Shown piece by piece: positions 32,527 through 43,128 of a DNA stretch of 64,000 nt; positions within the stretch are counted from its first letter, which is position 1; each line of letters begins with the position of its first letter. Position numbers and translations under genes: made by a program. Source of the stretch: Tethya wilhelma (taxonomy: Eukaryota; Porifera; Demospongiae; Tethyida; Tethyidae); NCBI GenBank assembly GCA_964030475.1, contig CAXIPT010000004.1, positions 5,814,874-5,878,873 on the forward strand, in the 5' to 3' direction. Under the pieces are notes generated by a model. It was not told the origin of the DNA. It ran no database searches and saw only the letters and a program-made list of their open reading frames with translations.

Positions 32527-35182
32527 ATGGAAGGACATACGAGTTCCGTAGACGCCTTGGAGGCCTCAGCCTCGGATAGTGAGAGTGAACCACGGTGAGG
32601 CCGGCCAGTTAAGCTTCAAGCGGCCCCTCAAGACTCGCCCGAAATTTAGGCGAGGAGAGGCTTTATCTGAGTAGAGTCTAGTGGCATATTATTTTAGTAT
32701 GATGTGGTGTCAGTGATGTACAGTGAGTTTGACTGGGCGGTAACTAGAAATTCAGGTATAGTGCTTTTATTTGTGTATAGGAAGAAAAAACCCAAGACTG
32801 CCGATGACCAGACTAGTTGCCTGAGTCCAGTTAATACCACTGTGACAAGCCAGAGAAGAGATATTTTTACTGCAAGGGCCAATTGGAAGGAAATAGCTAT
32901 CCCTGGATCTAGCTCTGAGGTCAGATTGCGCATATTGCATGAGTGATAAAGTAGATAATTATAGCGACAGTGCCAGCTAACCAGTTATCTTGGAAATTCT
33001 GATCAGTTTTGATGCATGCATGGTATAATTTTAGTTGTGACATGCTACATGGCTATAAACTCCTCGGACATACAATGGCCTTGTCATGTCTTGTGTTAAA
33101 CTGTATTGGCCCAGTATGAAAACGTTATCAATCACGGTCACAATTTCTAATCAGAGTAGGTGGCAGCTGCAGTTGCTGGTGTGTCTACAATTGCATCACA
33201 AGTGATCAGTGGTCCTACTAGGAGATCATATACTCAGGTATTATAGTTATATGTTAATTATCGAGGCTCGCCAAAGAACAGCTTTATAGTGTAATAATCA
33301 GGAGTACTATAATAGTGTTAATTGTCATGCATGCTTATTATTAATAATAGGTATATAATCACATCTGTGATTATGCTGCAACACTGATCCCACCAGTTGT
33401 ACTGGACATAGCTGGGGAATCTATTCCACCTGGAATAATCATTTCATACATGAGTATGTTGTATAAATTTCCATGCAGAATTACTTTTCTCATCATAATT
33501 AAGCTAAGAGTCACGGTGCTGTTCCTTTTTTCTTTCAAGTTTTTTATTTATTTATTTATTTTGTACAGGAGTACTTTTTACTGGTAAGGATCATCCAGTA
33601 ATTGATGAACAAGGTATTCCTCTCAAGCAACAGAATGGGCAGCCTAGATTGGGCAAAGGGTTGGCAGAGAGTACTTTCCGTAAAATTTATCATGGTCTCA
33701 GAACACTTCACGTTCATTTCCAGCAGCAAAGTGAATATACAGTAAGATATTATGCACCATTATGAGAACAATATAAATATTTAATAGTTATAATAATAAT
33801 AAGACTAGCTCTACATTACGGTTAATAATCTTATAGTTTGATCCAGGTACCAAGAAGCACAAAGGAAACTCATGTAATGACCCAGCAGTGGTAGTATCCT
33901 TACAAGTACAATTATAGTCTGGTATAGTATATAAAATTAATGTATCACACACAATAATAATTATTGGTGATTCAACTTAACAACTCATTAACAGAGGACT
34001 TTCCGAGGTTACCTAAGGATGTTTCACAATCCAGAAGAGTGCAAAAAATACGGAAGAAATGTGCAAGGGTCAGACAGGGCAAAAGTATTTCAGATTTCTC
34101 ATTTGCTTGCTATGCAGCAAGCAACAAGACTACACAGTACAGGTCCACTAATTTGAGCATGGACATATGTTCTCTTGTCTTGTGTTTTATTGCTACGCAA
34201 AGCAGAAGCAGCAGATCTGTTGCTAGGAGATATTGAAGTGCCAGTTAACAGAGAAACTGGAGAGCCACTTTTGATTAACTGCCTTCCGAAGTACCTATAT
34301 GTACACATTCGTCGTTCTAAGACGGATCAAGATAGCCATGGTATGTTGTTGGTCGCCAAAAAGTTTACAATTAAGCACAACTTACATTCAGTATTGATAT
34401 TGTTTTAAATGAGAACAATTACTATGGTTTTTGTATGTATGCAGGTCAAAGATTATTGTTGAGAAGGAATGTCAAAAATCCTATGTTGTGTCCAGTCATT
34501 GCTCTTATGACATGGCTTACAATTTTGAGGTGTATCAATCAGCATCGGCATAAATTATGCATGCCTACATGCCAACCTAATGATATGACCATCAGCCATG
34601 ATGCCTATCTAGCTACAAATTAATTTGCACTATATATACTTTGTTTCAGGAACTGTTATGGTGTAAAGTGTAACGATCAGGCATTATTCTGCAATTTGAC
34701 AAAAGGCCAAAGGGGACAAAGTTTGGTGAAGGAAGCTTTTAGAAAAATGCTTAATTCACTTATTCAAAGTAAGATTAAATATCAGTGTCATTAATTTTTA
34801 TTTCAATCAGTTACTTGAAGTCAGCTGAAAATTGAGGGTATATATAATTATTATTATGTCGGCGTGATTGTAATTCAACTTGCAGAAGCTGGTATATCTG
34901 GGAAAGGCTTGAGAACACACAGTTGTCGGCGTACAGGAGCATATTATGCTTCATGGCTAGGAATTCCAGAGTCTACTATAAAGGTAACAATATACCATGC
35001 CATCAGGATCATCAGTTACTGTAACAGTTCTGATACAGCTTTATGGACGATGGAAATCAGCAACCTACTTAGCATATGTTCAGTCTGCAGACCAAGACAG
35101 AAGAGAATGGCAGGATGTTAAAGATGATGGAGATGAAGATCCTATTAGGAAGAACTTTGATGTGTTTGGTCACCTTTGTTAA
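32527..35182 (+). CDS. Eleven-exon tyrosine recombinase (Crypton/DIRS-type integrase) with an in-frame TGA
   Basis: Exons 32527-32594, 32781-32919, 33160-33237, 33351-33453, 33569-33741, 33837-33890, 33995-34340, 34445-34529, 34650-34768, 34886-34983 and 35039-35182. All GT/AG, and phases agree at every junction. The N-terminal half (ESTFRKIYHGLRTLHVHF) resembles a core-binding domain. The C-terminal half has the full tyrosine-recombinase set: Arg in LLLRKAEAADLLLGDI, Lys in RRSKTDQDSHG, His-x-x-Arg in RTHSCRRTGAYYA, Trp in LYGRWKS and Tyr in YLAYVQ. This pattern matches Crypton or DIRS/Ngaro integrases better than bacterial ones. One TGA at 34154-34156 interrupts exon 7 between the two halves (HSTGPLI, stop, AWTYVLL). 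No reverse transcriptase or direct repeats were seen, so it may be a domesticated or recently broken recombinase gene. Confidence 0.78.
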
Positions 35183-35621
35183 CTTCACTCACAATAAGTT
35201 TGTCATGCAGATAATATTATATTGTTATAATAATATTATTATGATTGTGCGAATCAACTTGAAACTATTATTAATAATAATGATTATAAATTTATAATTA
35301 TTCAGTTTTAATAAGTAAAATTGTGACTGCATGCACATTATGATAATGGTGCATGTTATCAATTGTTGAGTGCTTGTGCACCCTTAAATAGCTTGACTAT
35401 AATATTATGGTGCATCATATAATGTCTCCAAGCACTCTTTAGAGCTAGTGAGTGTTACTTACTGAGTTTTGAAAAATGAAGTAAATGTTCTACATTTCTC
35501 AACCCAACTGGACCAGTCTTTGTGTTCACAGTGTATACTAAAATAAAAGTGTCTGTAAACACAGTGGAAGAACTCCTATATATAGTAGTGGCTGTTTTTG
35601 AGTGCATATAAACTCTATGCA
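35183..35621. other. Intergenic, nothing recognised
   Basis: AT-rich spacer between the recombinase gene and the satellite array. Confidence 0.5.
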
Positions 35622-36288
35622 GAGTGCTCATCAGCAGCCAACAAAGGGCTTGGGCAAACGCGGTTGCCCAACTCCGGGCAAGATGCTCACAAGCTCTTAC
35701 AGCATGCATTTATCTAATTAATGATATAAAGAAGGGAGTAGAGTGCTCACCAGCAGCCAGCAGAAGGCTTGTGCAAACGGTTGCCCAATTCCGGGCAAGA
35801 TGCTCACAAGCCCTTACATTTATCCAGTTAATGATATAAAGAAGGGAGTAGAGTGCTCACCAGTAGCCAGCAGAGGGCTTGTGCAAACGGTTACCCAACT
35901 CCGGACAAGATGCTCACAAGCTCTTACAGCATGCATTTATCTAGTTAATTATATAGAGAAGGGAGTAGAGTGCTCACCAGCAGTCAGCAGAGGGCTTGGG
36001 CAAACGCGGTTGCCCAACTCCGGGCAAGATGCTCACAAGCTCTTACAGCATGCATTTATCTAATTAATGATATAGAGAAGGGAATAGAGTGCTCACCAGC
36101 AGCCAGCAGAAGGCTTGTGCAAACGGTTGCCCAATTCCGGGCAGGATGCTCACAAGCTCTTACATTTATCCAGTTAATGATATAGAGAAGGGAGTAGAGT
36201 GCTCACCAGTAGCCAGCAGAGGGCTTGTGCAAACGGTTGCCCAACTCTGAGCAAGATGCTCACAAGCTCTTACAGCATGCATATAATT
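35622..36288 (+). repeat. Satellite array with 346-bp higher-order repeat
   Basis: Six monomers beginning GAGTGCTCA at 35622, 35741, 35851, 35968, 36087 and 36197. Monomer lengths are 119, 110, 117, 119 and 110, so monomers 1-3 and 4-6 match as two 346-bp higher-order units. Each monomer contains GGTTGCCCAAYTCCGGGCAA or a close variant and GATGCTCACAAGC. Open frames through it reflect the lack of stops in the repeat, not a gene. Confidence 0.92.
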
Positions 36289-36424
36289 GGTGCTCACAAG
36301 CATACAGTAGATTACAGTCATACATACATAGGGCTTTCAACAATAATCATAACTATTATGAAAGTGGTGAACACATACTAGAATCAAAACAAACAGAAAC
36401 AAACAACACAACAACAAACTAAAC

Positions 36425-36620
36425 ATGTGGACAAGTTGAAGCAAGTGTGAAAGTTTACAAGCAAACAAGAAACAAAGTGAAAGTTTACAAGCAACAAATG
36501 TGAAAGTTTACACAACAATAATTGCGAAAGTTTACAAGCAACAAATGTGAAAGTTTACAAGCAAACAAGCAACAAAATTTAATGTGAAAGTTTACAAGCA
36601 ACAAACGTGAAACTACAATA
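36425..36620 (+). repeat. Short tandem repeats of GTGAAAGTTTACAAGCAA type
   Basis: About seven irregular copies of GTGAAAGTTTACAAGCAA spaced 20-45 bases apart, with ACAA-rich filler. Confidence 0.8.
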
Positions 36621-36742
36621 AAAAAAAACAACATGCACAGAACTGCAGCAACAACAAAAACAAATGTCATAACAGTGTTTGAAAGTTAACATGGCAATGT
36701 ATTATACTGACAAGACAATCACATTTTAGGTTTATATTTAGG

Positions 36743-37198
36743 TCACTTCAACTTATTGTTTGTGTTCTCAGATACTTCCCTCCTATCTTGAATCAACCCA
36801 TGTATCTCAGCAATTATATCGGTCATCATTTCTGTTACGTCTTCTTTACTCTGTAATCCAGATTTGTAAAACATTTCAATATGTTTCATGAATTGATCAT
36901 TAGTTGATTCAATCTCTGCATCCCAGACATTCAGCGTATCCATTAATTTCTTGGATAAAAGATCCAAATCCTTATCGCTCATTCGAGCTACTTTGAAGTT
37001 GGACAAAACAATATCGATCAATGGGTCACGTACTGGGATTCCTTTATCGTGGCGTCCTGCATCAATTGGGGAATATTTACTACATCCCCAGAAAAATGAT
37101 GCATGGGGTATAGGATCTTTTTGCCATCCGAAACGTAACACTTTAACAGCCGAACATGANCTTCCTGCTGACTGACTGAAGTTGATCTCTTGCAGCAA
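36743..37198 (-). CDS. Hypothetical helical protein, 5' end uncertain (crosses an assembly N)
   Basis: About 150 codons ending ENTNNKLK. The body has protein-like composition: GWQKDPIPHASFFWGCSKYS, DKDLDLLSKKLMDTLNVWDA, HIEMFYKSGLQSKEDVTEMM. It is probably an alpha-helical or coiled-coil protein. I do not recognise the family. The frame passes the N at 37160 into the arm of the 37161-37435 palindrome, so the N-terminal residues and the start are unreliable. Confidence 0.5.
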   Translation of the reverse strand: MLQEINFSQSAGXSCSAVKVLRFGWQKDPIPHASFFWGCSKYSPIDAGRHDKGIPVRDPLIDIVLSNFKVARMSDKDLDLLSKKLMDTLNVWDAEIESTNDQFMKHIEMFYKSGLQSKEDVTEMMTDIIAEIHGLIQDRREVSENTNNKLK

Positions 37199-37435
37199 AT
37201 AATAAGCTTTCTCAAGTAAGAAATCAAAAATTGCATGACACGAGTAGCCTCGTTCCCAGGCTCTCCTCCTCCTCCTATACTATTAAGGGGGCGGAGGAAA
37301 GAAAGGGGGAGGGGAGAGGAGAAGGAGGAGGAGAGCCTGGGAACGAGGCTACTCGTGTCATGCAATTTTTGATTTCTTACTTGAGAAAGCTTATTATTTG
37401 CTGCAAGAGATCAACTTCAGTCAGTCAGCAGGAAG
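37161..37435. repeat. Large near-perfect palindrome (~112-bp arms, ~50-bp loop) at a contig end
   Basis: Left arm 37161-37272 and right arm 37323-37435 are reverse complements, starting CTTCCTGCTGACTGACTG at the outer ends. The loop is purine/pyrimidine-skewed (GGAGGAAAGAAAGGGGGAGG region). The left arm starts at the first base after the N, which suggests a fold-back artefact or a hairpin that stopped assembly. Confidence 0.88.
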
Positions 37436-37863
37436 AAACACCACAGGAACGTGACATTAATTAATAAACACTCCTTTAATAATTTTTGATGCGCACATGC
37501 GCATACAGCGGGCCCAAGCGCTAGCGCGCGCGATGCCAAAAAATTTGTGCTTACAGATTTGACGTCCTTTACCTTGTGAAAGTCAAACTAGTGTCGCCCA
37601 TCATGCAGCTTGATGCGCCACTGACCAGTCTATTATGATGAAACTGTTATAATAATACAATTGTAATAATAGTAGCACAACAATCATAAATCTATGTCAA
37701 TATATATCGCACCTACAGTAGGGCTAAGGACTGGCTGAGATATCACACAACAGAACAAACTTTTTCCAACAGTTCTATTATAGACTACTATGATATAAAT
37801 TATATTCTAAAACCAATCACCGAAATGATTGCATCTATGCACCTAGCATCAATAGCACTAGGA
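37436..37863. other. Intergenic, nothing recognised
   Basis: Includes a GC-rich stretch with TGCGCACATGCGCA at 37489-37502 but no gene. Confidence 0.45.
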
Positions 37864-38949
37864 TTAATTAAGCAGAGACCGTCGTTCAGGCTCTGTAGCC
37901 TTGGAGTCAGTAAAGCCGCCATCCGTGTAAGGCGACTCATAGTAGGTTGTACTGGGTGCTGAAAAGCGGCTTGATGGTGGATTTGTTTCATCATCTACAG
38001 AATCTCCTGCATCAGGCCTAGGCTTACGATGAGTATGGTAATGATCATTATTACGCTGCAAGCCACACATGTTAAGTTTGAAGAAACCAATCATGTAGAC
38101 AATTGGAAACAGGAGGAGGCTGATGGGAAAAGCGACTCCAAAATAGTACCACAATCCTGGGAGATTAAATTTTTTGTCTCTCACAGCAAATGCTCGAGCC
38201 ATGAGTGCAAGGACCACAATCACGATATTGACAAGAAAAGCTACTGTCACACATGTTTTATTGAGTAGCATTCTCGTTCTTCTGTTGTTGTGAGCTATGG
38301 GCAGACGACAGTAGATAACTATAGTAGCAATGAGCAATGCAACTCCAATTAAACTGCCAAAGAGGTAGAATATGTAGCCATTCAGCATTTGGTTGACCAA
38401 TCCTGATGTGCTGACTGTACAGTTCGAATCAAGTGCTCGAATCCAACACCATGGACCAGCCAGTCCATAGTTGTTAGTATAGAATGGCACAGAGGAGTAG
38501 AGGAGAGTAACAATGATAGTTAAAGCAACGAAACAAGTTTCTAAAATGATTCGGACATGTCGTGTGTGCAACATGTTGGGAATAGGCATTTCTTGTGTTT
38601 TGTGACGGACATACAGGAGCAGATAGACTTTCATTCCAACCGTGAAGACAAAGACTATAATTCCAGTCCAATTATAGACAAAACCTATCCCAGTACAAAC
38701 CTTTTCCTGTAGATTAGTGTCATATCTGAAGTGATGTTCAAGCAAGGCAGATATAAAGAGTTCTCTTATGAAGATTGCTACCATGAGGTAGAGAAAGAGG
38801 CGTTGGAGGACACTCTTGTACTCCTTGAGGATGAATATCAGGAGGAGAATGATGGCTGAAACTAGGCAGCATATTGCTCCAGTTATGCCATATACAAAGT
38901 TGATCATTTTTAGGTCTACACTCGAACAATTTGAGAAATGGGCATCCAT
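37864..38949 (-). CDS. Seven-transmembrane receptor, paralogue 3
   Basis: Same single-exon family as 27891 and 29738. The start at MDAHFSNCSSVDLKMINFVY is chosen by alignment with MDSQFS of the paralogues; the open frame extends upstream to 39000. It keeps VCTGIGF before TM3, GPWCWIRALDSNCTV in ECL2, and the tail block YYESPYTDGGFTDSKATEPE. Divergence is higher than between paralogues 1 and 2, consistent with an older duplication. The recombinase gene and satellite array lie between it and the other two. Confidence 0.84.
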   Translation of the reverse strand: MDAHFSNCSSVDLKMINFVYGITGAICCLVSAIILLLIFILKEYKSVLQRLFLYLMVAIFIRELFISALLEHHFRYDTNLQEKVCTGIGFVYNWTGIIVFVFTVGMKVYLLLYVRHKTQEMPIPNMLHTRHVRIILETCFVALTIIVTLLYSSVPFYTNNYGLAGPWCWIRALDSNCTVSTSGLVNQMLNGYIFYLFGSLIGVALLIATIVIYCRLPIAHNNRRTRMLLNKTCVTVAFLVNIVIVVLALMARAFAVRDKKFNLPGLWYYFGVAFPISLLLFPIVYMIGFFKLNMCGLQRNNDHYHTHRKPRPDAGDSVDDETNPPSSRFSAPSTTYYESPYTDGGFTDSKATEPERRSLLN

Positions 38950-39817
38950 TCTAAATTTAAATGCATAATACAATGTCATAACAGTCAGCGTACAAAACAT
39001 TATAATGTGATAAAGCGGATTGGCTCTGGTTTGTTTGTTTTGTTTTGTTATCTTTTGATTAATGATGTAATGCTACAGTTAAATGGACAAGTAATTAGAT
39101 CTCATTGTATAATGAAACAAACAAACTAAAAACATGGGTGTGGTATATACATGACCCCCAAAATGCTAGCTGAATAATATACTCAGGCCACTGATCATAA
39201 TCTGCCATGATGATCATGCACAATATCCTCAAAAAACCTGGAGACCCAGAATTTAATTAATGCATGTGTGGACCCTCTGTTTCTTGGCAATTGCAAATCT
39301 TCAGCGGCTCAGCTCCATGGACCCGGCCCGCCCATTAAAAAACTTGCTATCATAGTTTGATGATTTAATAGTATTTAATACTAGTGACGTTCAACGCTGA
39401 TAAAAATAATTATTCTTACTTGGATAATAATTAGAAACGATTCTACAAGTTAAGGCCAATCTCGATCTGTCTGTCAACAGGAGCAGGGAACACTCTCACA
39501 AGAAGGTCAGCTAGGAAAACCGAACAATGAACAATGGGGTGCGCACGCGTAAGGCTAGTGTAACTATTCATTATTATTCATGAGTAAACCAGCATCCTTT
39601 GATTATTAAAATTATTTTCGCGCCCAGATCTTGCCATCGATGCATCATCCCCGAACTTACTTCGAACGATCGCACACGTACATTTTAACGTCCTTTACCT
39701 GATCTTCACAAATTCCCCTGAGGTCGGTACGGTCCTTTGGCAAATTGCCACTATCCAGTCACATGCGCTATGAGCTCCCGACAACTTTAATACCAGTGGA
39801 TGTGACTGCTGTGATAA
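38950..39817. promoter_or_regulatory. Divergent intergenic region between 7TM paralogue 3 and an SRCR gene
   Basis: 868 bases without a gene between a - strand start (38949) and a + strand start (39818); it should hold both promoters. I cannot point to a specific core element. Confidence 0.3.
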
Positions 39818-40298
39818 ATGGCTACTAAGTTCTCTGTGTGCCTGTTTGGATGGCTACTACACATGGTACCTTCATTTTGCGATGCCTGTAAGTCAATACA
39901 TCACGCAGTATGTATGTGTGACACACAAAAATTATTATACGTACTTATATCAAAGTATGGTCTGACCTTATGAATTGTAGTTTTTTCTGAATACTCAGAG
40001 GCTATCAAAACACAGTGCTCTTTATGATAATGTTAGTTATTGTTTTTGTCAGCAACATCTATGTAGACTTTTGGTAACTGGGCTCCAAAGATCTTTCTAA
40101 ATTGTAGAAGTTAATGGTCTGAAAGTAATCATATTGAAACTGAGTGTCAGTTTCAATTGTGTGGTTCGTTTTTGCTTATACAGGCCTACGTGTTATTTGT
40201 TAAGCCAAGAAGTATTCTGAAATGTTTTGTTGCATGTGCTTTTACAGATTGTTCTATCAACGGTAATGTGAAACTAGTTGGAGGCAGTAACAGCAATG
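39818..40298 (+). CDS. SRCR receptor E, 5' end only (truncated at a gap)
   Basis: Exon 39818-39887 encodes a signal peptide (KFSVCLFGWLLHMVPSFCDA) with a phase-1 donor. Exon 40248-40298 begins YCSINGNVKLVGGSNSN, the start of an SRCR domain as in receptors B and D, and is cut by the N at 40299. The rest of the gene is not in the following contig, so the join is probably wrong. Confidence 0.75.
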
Positions 40299-40367
40299 NT
40301 CTTAATTATTAAAGTAATACAAAAATTAATATCAAGAATTCAGGGAAAAAAAACTAGAATGAGTTCA

Positions 40368-40571
40368 TCAAATATCCACGGACCTACAAGTGACTCTCAG
40401 CTCCCACCTGCCGATTGGTGTGATGGACATATCCTTGAAGTCAACCTCCATCTTCATGGGGATGTTGAGCCGACAGTCAGACTCTGCCACGACGTCAACA
40501 AGGGCTTGCTTTGCCACCATGAATCTCTCGTCTCCTCCGACGGATTGCTGCTCCTTTGTTCGTACAGACAT
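40368..40571 (-). CDS. Small conserved protein, paralogue 1 (67 aa)
   Basis: Shares with the divergent gene at 41438 the start MSVR and the core CRLNIPMKMEVDFKDMSITP with GRWEL after it. It lacks about 20 residues of the linker present in the other copy. A TATA-like TATAAAA lies about 110 bases upstream. The family is unknown to me; the conserved core looks like a small beta-rich domain. Confidence 0.65.
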   Translation of the reverse strand: MSVRTKEQQSVGGDERFMVAKQALVDVVAESDCRLNIPMKMEVDFKDMSITPIGRWELRVTCRSVDI

Positions 40572-40677
40572 TGTTGTAGAGTTAAGATTGCTGAGGTTTC
40601 CAGTAGGATAACACTGACAAGGTTTTGACAGAGGTGAGCTCCAACACAGAATTGAGTGTTTATCAAAACACCTAGCT

Positions 40678-40684
40678 TTTTATA
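40678..40684 (-). promoter_or_regulatory. TATA-like box for the gene at 40571
   Basis: TATAAAA on the - strand, about 107 bases before the ATG. It mirrors the TATA box of the divergent paralogue. Confidence 0.5.
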
Positions 40685-41322
40685 CCACTTCCTATACACC
40701 CTGCTATAGATGCTGTTTCATGCATGCATGTGCACTGAGCAGGTAGTGATTGTTTTTGAGGTATTATTGTTGTGTTCTTTAGCTGCACAGCATTCCAACT
40801 CTCCATTACTCCCTACTACCTTTACCAATGATCCCTAGACCCCTTATAGAGACTATTCTCCATATATAGTGCAGTACTGTACTTCCACACTTCTGCATTT
40901 TGTATATGTAAATGGTTCACTCTTCACAAGGCTGCTCACGTGCATCCTCTGTGCAAATCTTTCTAGCTGAATTCCAAAACAACAAGCACCCACACACTCA
41001 ATCTAATGGTGCTTGTGTCAAAACTTAGCACAAATAATACTACAGCAGATCTTGAGCCATTAGCTATGTTGTTTATATTTTGTCACCCTTGATCACCCAT
41101 CTGTATACTCCCATTCTCTGTGGTTATAAGCTATAGGCTATTGCCCATAACTTTACTGATAGTATTTGGTAGTGTACAATTGCTCATACTTAGTCTGTAC
41201 ACATCCTGTTTTTCATGATACACTGGTTGCACTAGTCTTAGTGGGACCCTATAGAATGCTATGCCATGTTACTACACATCACTAAACAGCTTGAACATGT
41301 CAATATGTTGAGGTATATGGCC

Positions 41323-41330
41323 TATAAAAG
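41323..41330 (+). promoter_or_regulatory. TATA box for the gene at 41438
   Basis: TATAAAAG 108 bases upstream of the ATG. The 866-base interval 40572-41437 is the shared divergent promoter region and has no other gene. Confidence 0.6.
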
Positions 41331-41437
41331 ATTCCCGCTTTAAACTTGAGCTTTATTGTTGCAAATTTTGTGATAAACTTGACTCAGTGTCCCTTTGTGT
41401 GCTTTCACAAATCTCAATCTTCAACAACCAACCAACA

Positions 41438-41707
41438 ATGTCTGTAAGAGCTGGAGGCAGTGTCAAATACGGTCAAGTCACTGTGACCAAGGAAACTCAC
41501 ACTGAGCAAAAGTCAGTCGAAGTTTCAGAACAACGTTCTGGTTCTTTTGGTGTAACAAAGAAATGCGTTGTAGAGATGGAAGCTGAAGCAGCTTGCAGAC
41601 TAAGGATCCCAATGAGACTTGATGTGGACTTCAGGGACCTCACAATCAGACCTGCTGGACGATGGGAGCTGAAGTGCGACTGTGAAGCCGTGGCTGGTTC
41701 ATACTAA
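41438..41707 (+). CDS. Small conserved protein, paralogue 2 (89 aa)
   Basis: Starts MSVRAGGSVKYGQVTVTKET. The C-terminal core CRLRIPMRLDVDFRDLTIRP then GRWELKCDCEAV matches the divergent 67-residue gene. No signal peptide or membrane segment. The high conservation of two short divergent copies argues that both are real. Function unknown. Confidence 0.7.
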   Translation: MSVRAGGSVKYGQVTVTKETHTEQKSVEVSEQRSGSFGVTKKCVVEMEAEAACRLRIPMRLDVDFRDLTIRPAGRWELKCDCEAVAGSY

Positions 41708-42071
41708 GAAGGATTCGTGTGGAACTAAGTACACTGTTTATTATGAATTGTTAAACATTTTTTTACATATATACTTTTAGGCTTTTTAATATTGAACCAA
41801 TTTCAGATATGTAACATTATAGTGAACATTGAGAGTGTACTTGTAAGTGCACGATGACAAACTTTTAGAAATTTAATGTTTTTTGTAGAAACTTGATACT
41901 TTTGAGGTAGCTATTTTTTCTTCTCTTTTTGTAAGACATAATTGTACAGACAATGTACTATTATTGACAAGAAATATAGATACCATTCTACTTGTTTTTG
42001 ACAATAATTGGATGTACATTCGCCTAGCAAGAGTAACTGCAGCTCCAAATTCATAAAACATTAACGCTAAT

Positions 42072-42081
42072 GCGCATGCGC
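42072..42081. promoter_or_regulatory. NRF1-like palindrome upstream of the TBC gene
   Basis: GCGCATGCGC about 70 bases before the ATG at 42154. This matches the consensus core of NRF1 sites that are common in animal housekeeping promoters. The same palindrome occurs inside the family 1 MITE copies. Confidence 0.5.
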
Positions 42082-42153
42082 AGTAGTCAAGTTAGTGGGT
42101 GGGGCTAAATTAATTTGGCGGGAAAATCTTGCTCATCAGGCAGCTGGACAGAA

Positions 42154-43091
42154 ATGGCTGGTCAAGAAGAAGAAAAGGACATCGAATTTGACGAGTACGG
42201 CTTTAAAATTGTCCAAGAACAGGATCCAACAGATGATACTGATAGGTGCCACACGTACAGGTAACGTGTAAACGTACAGATAACGGAGAAAGATGTTCAA
42301 AATGAGAACAGTTGCTCAAACATAATATTTAAGCCATGTTTTGTTTTTGTTCAGTGCCCAGCCTAGTTCAGCTGTTACTGAGAACTGGAAGTCTGTGTGT
42401 GAGTCATGGACAAGACATAACAAGGAATCACCGAAGAAGGTATACTGTATGTGTAGGTATAGGTATCATGTATGCATGGATGAGTGGTTGACTTGTGTAC
42501 TTAGTGACATACTGATCAATGGTCCATATGTTATCTATTGTGTTATGTGGTCATGACATTGTGTGACCAATAGCAGAGAAGATAACACACAGATGCCAAT
42601 AACATGTATTCTCAGCATTGAACCTTAGGAAAGAAATGATTTAGCACTGTTACCTTCATGATAGCTTGCTGTAGCCTCATTCTCAGTCTCTCTCCCTGTG
42701 AATACTGTACAGCACAAAATGTTGGAGGGAATAATATTTGGTGGTTTGTCAAAAAATTTCATAATTGACGGATTTTATTTTGACAGTAGCACTTGCAGCA
42801 ATACACGTATTCCATATGCACAGCATATTGCCGCTGCAAAGTAATTAAANAATAACACCTAGGATCGCATACTTCCACCAGTTCTGCCAGAGGATCTTCA
42901 GGAAGTCTTTCTGCACGGCTAAAGGTATACCAAAGACACACCCAAGAATGGCATAGTTCAGAAAGGCCTGGGTGGCTGGTACGGTGAGATTGAACTTTTT
43001 CTCTATGAGTTGGCTGGTGACCCCCGTCCCACAAAGAAGGAGAGAGAGAAACTGACCCAGGAGTACTGCTGTGAGGAGTTTGGAGTTTCTG

Positions 43092-43128
<37 letters not shown>

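Noticed and set aside
34154..34156. TGA as a selenocysteine codon
   Set aside because: Tyrosine recombinases have no known Sec site, and I see no SECIS-like structure that I could support; a nonsense change or error is simpler.
35624..36185. Protein-coding gene with SSQQRAWANAVAQL repeats
   Set aside because: The frames are produced by the 346-bp satellite and several overlapping frames are equally open; there are no splice or start signals.
35622..36620. CRISPR-like array
   Set aside because: Repeats are 110-119 bp tandem monomers without unique spacers, in an animal genome; no cas genes.
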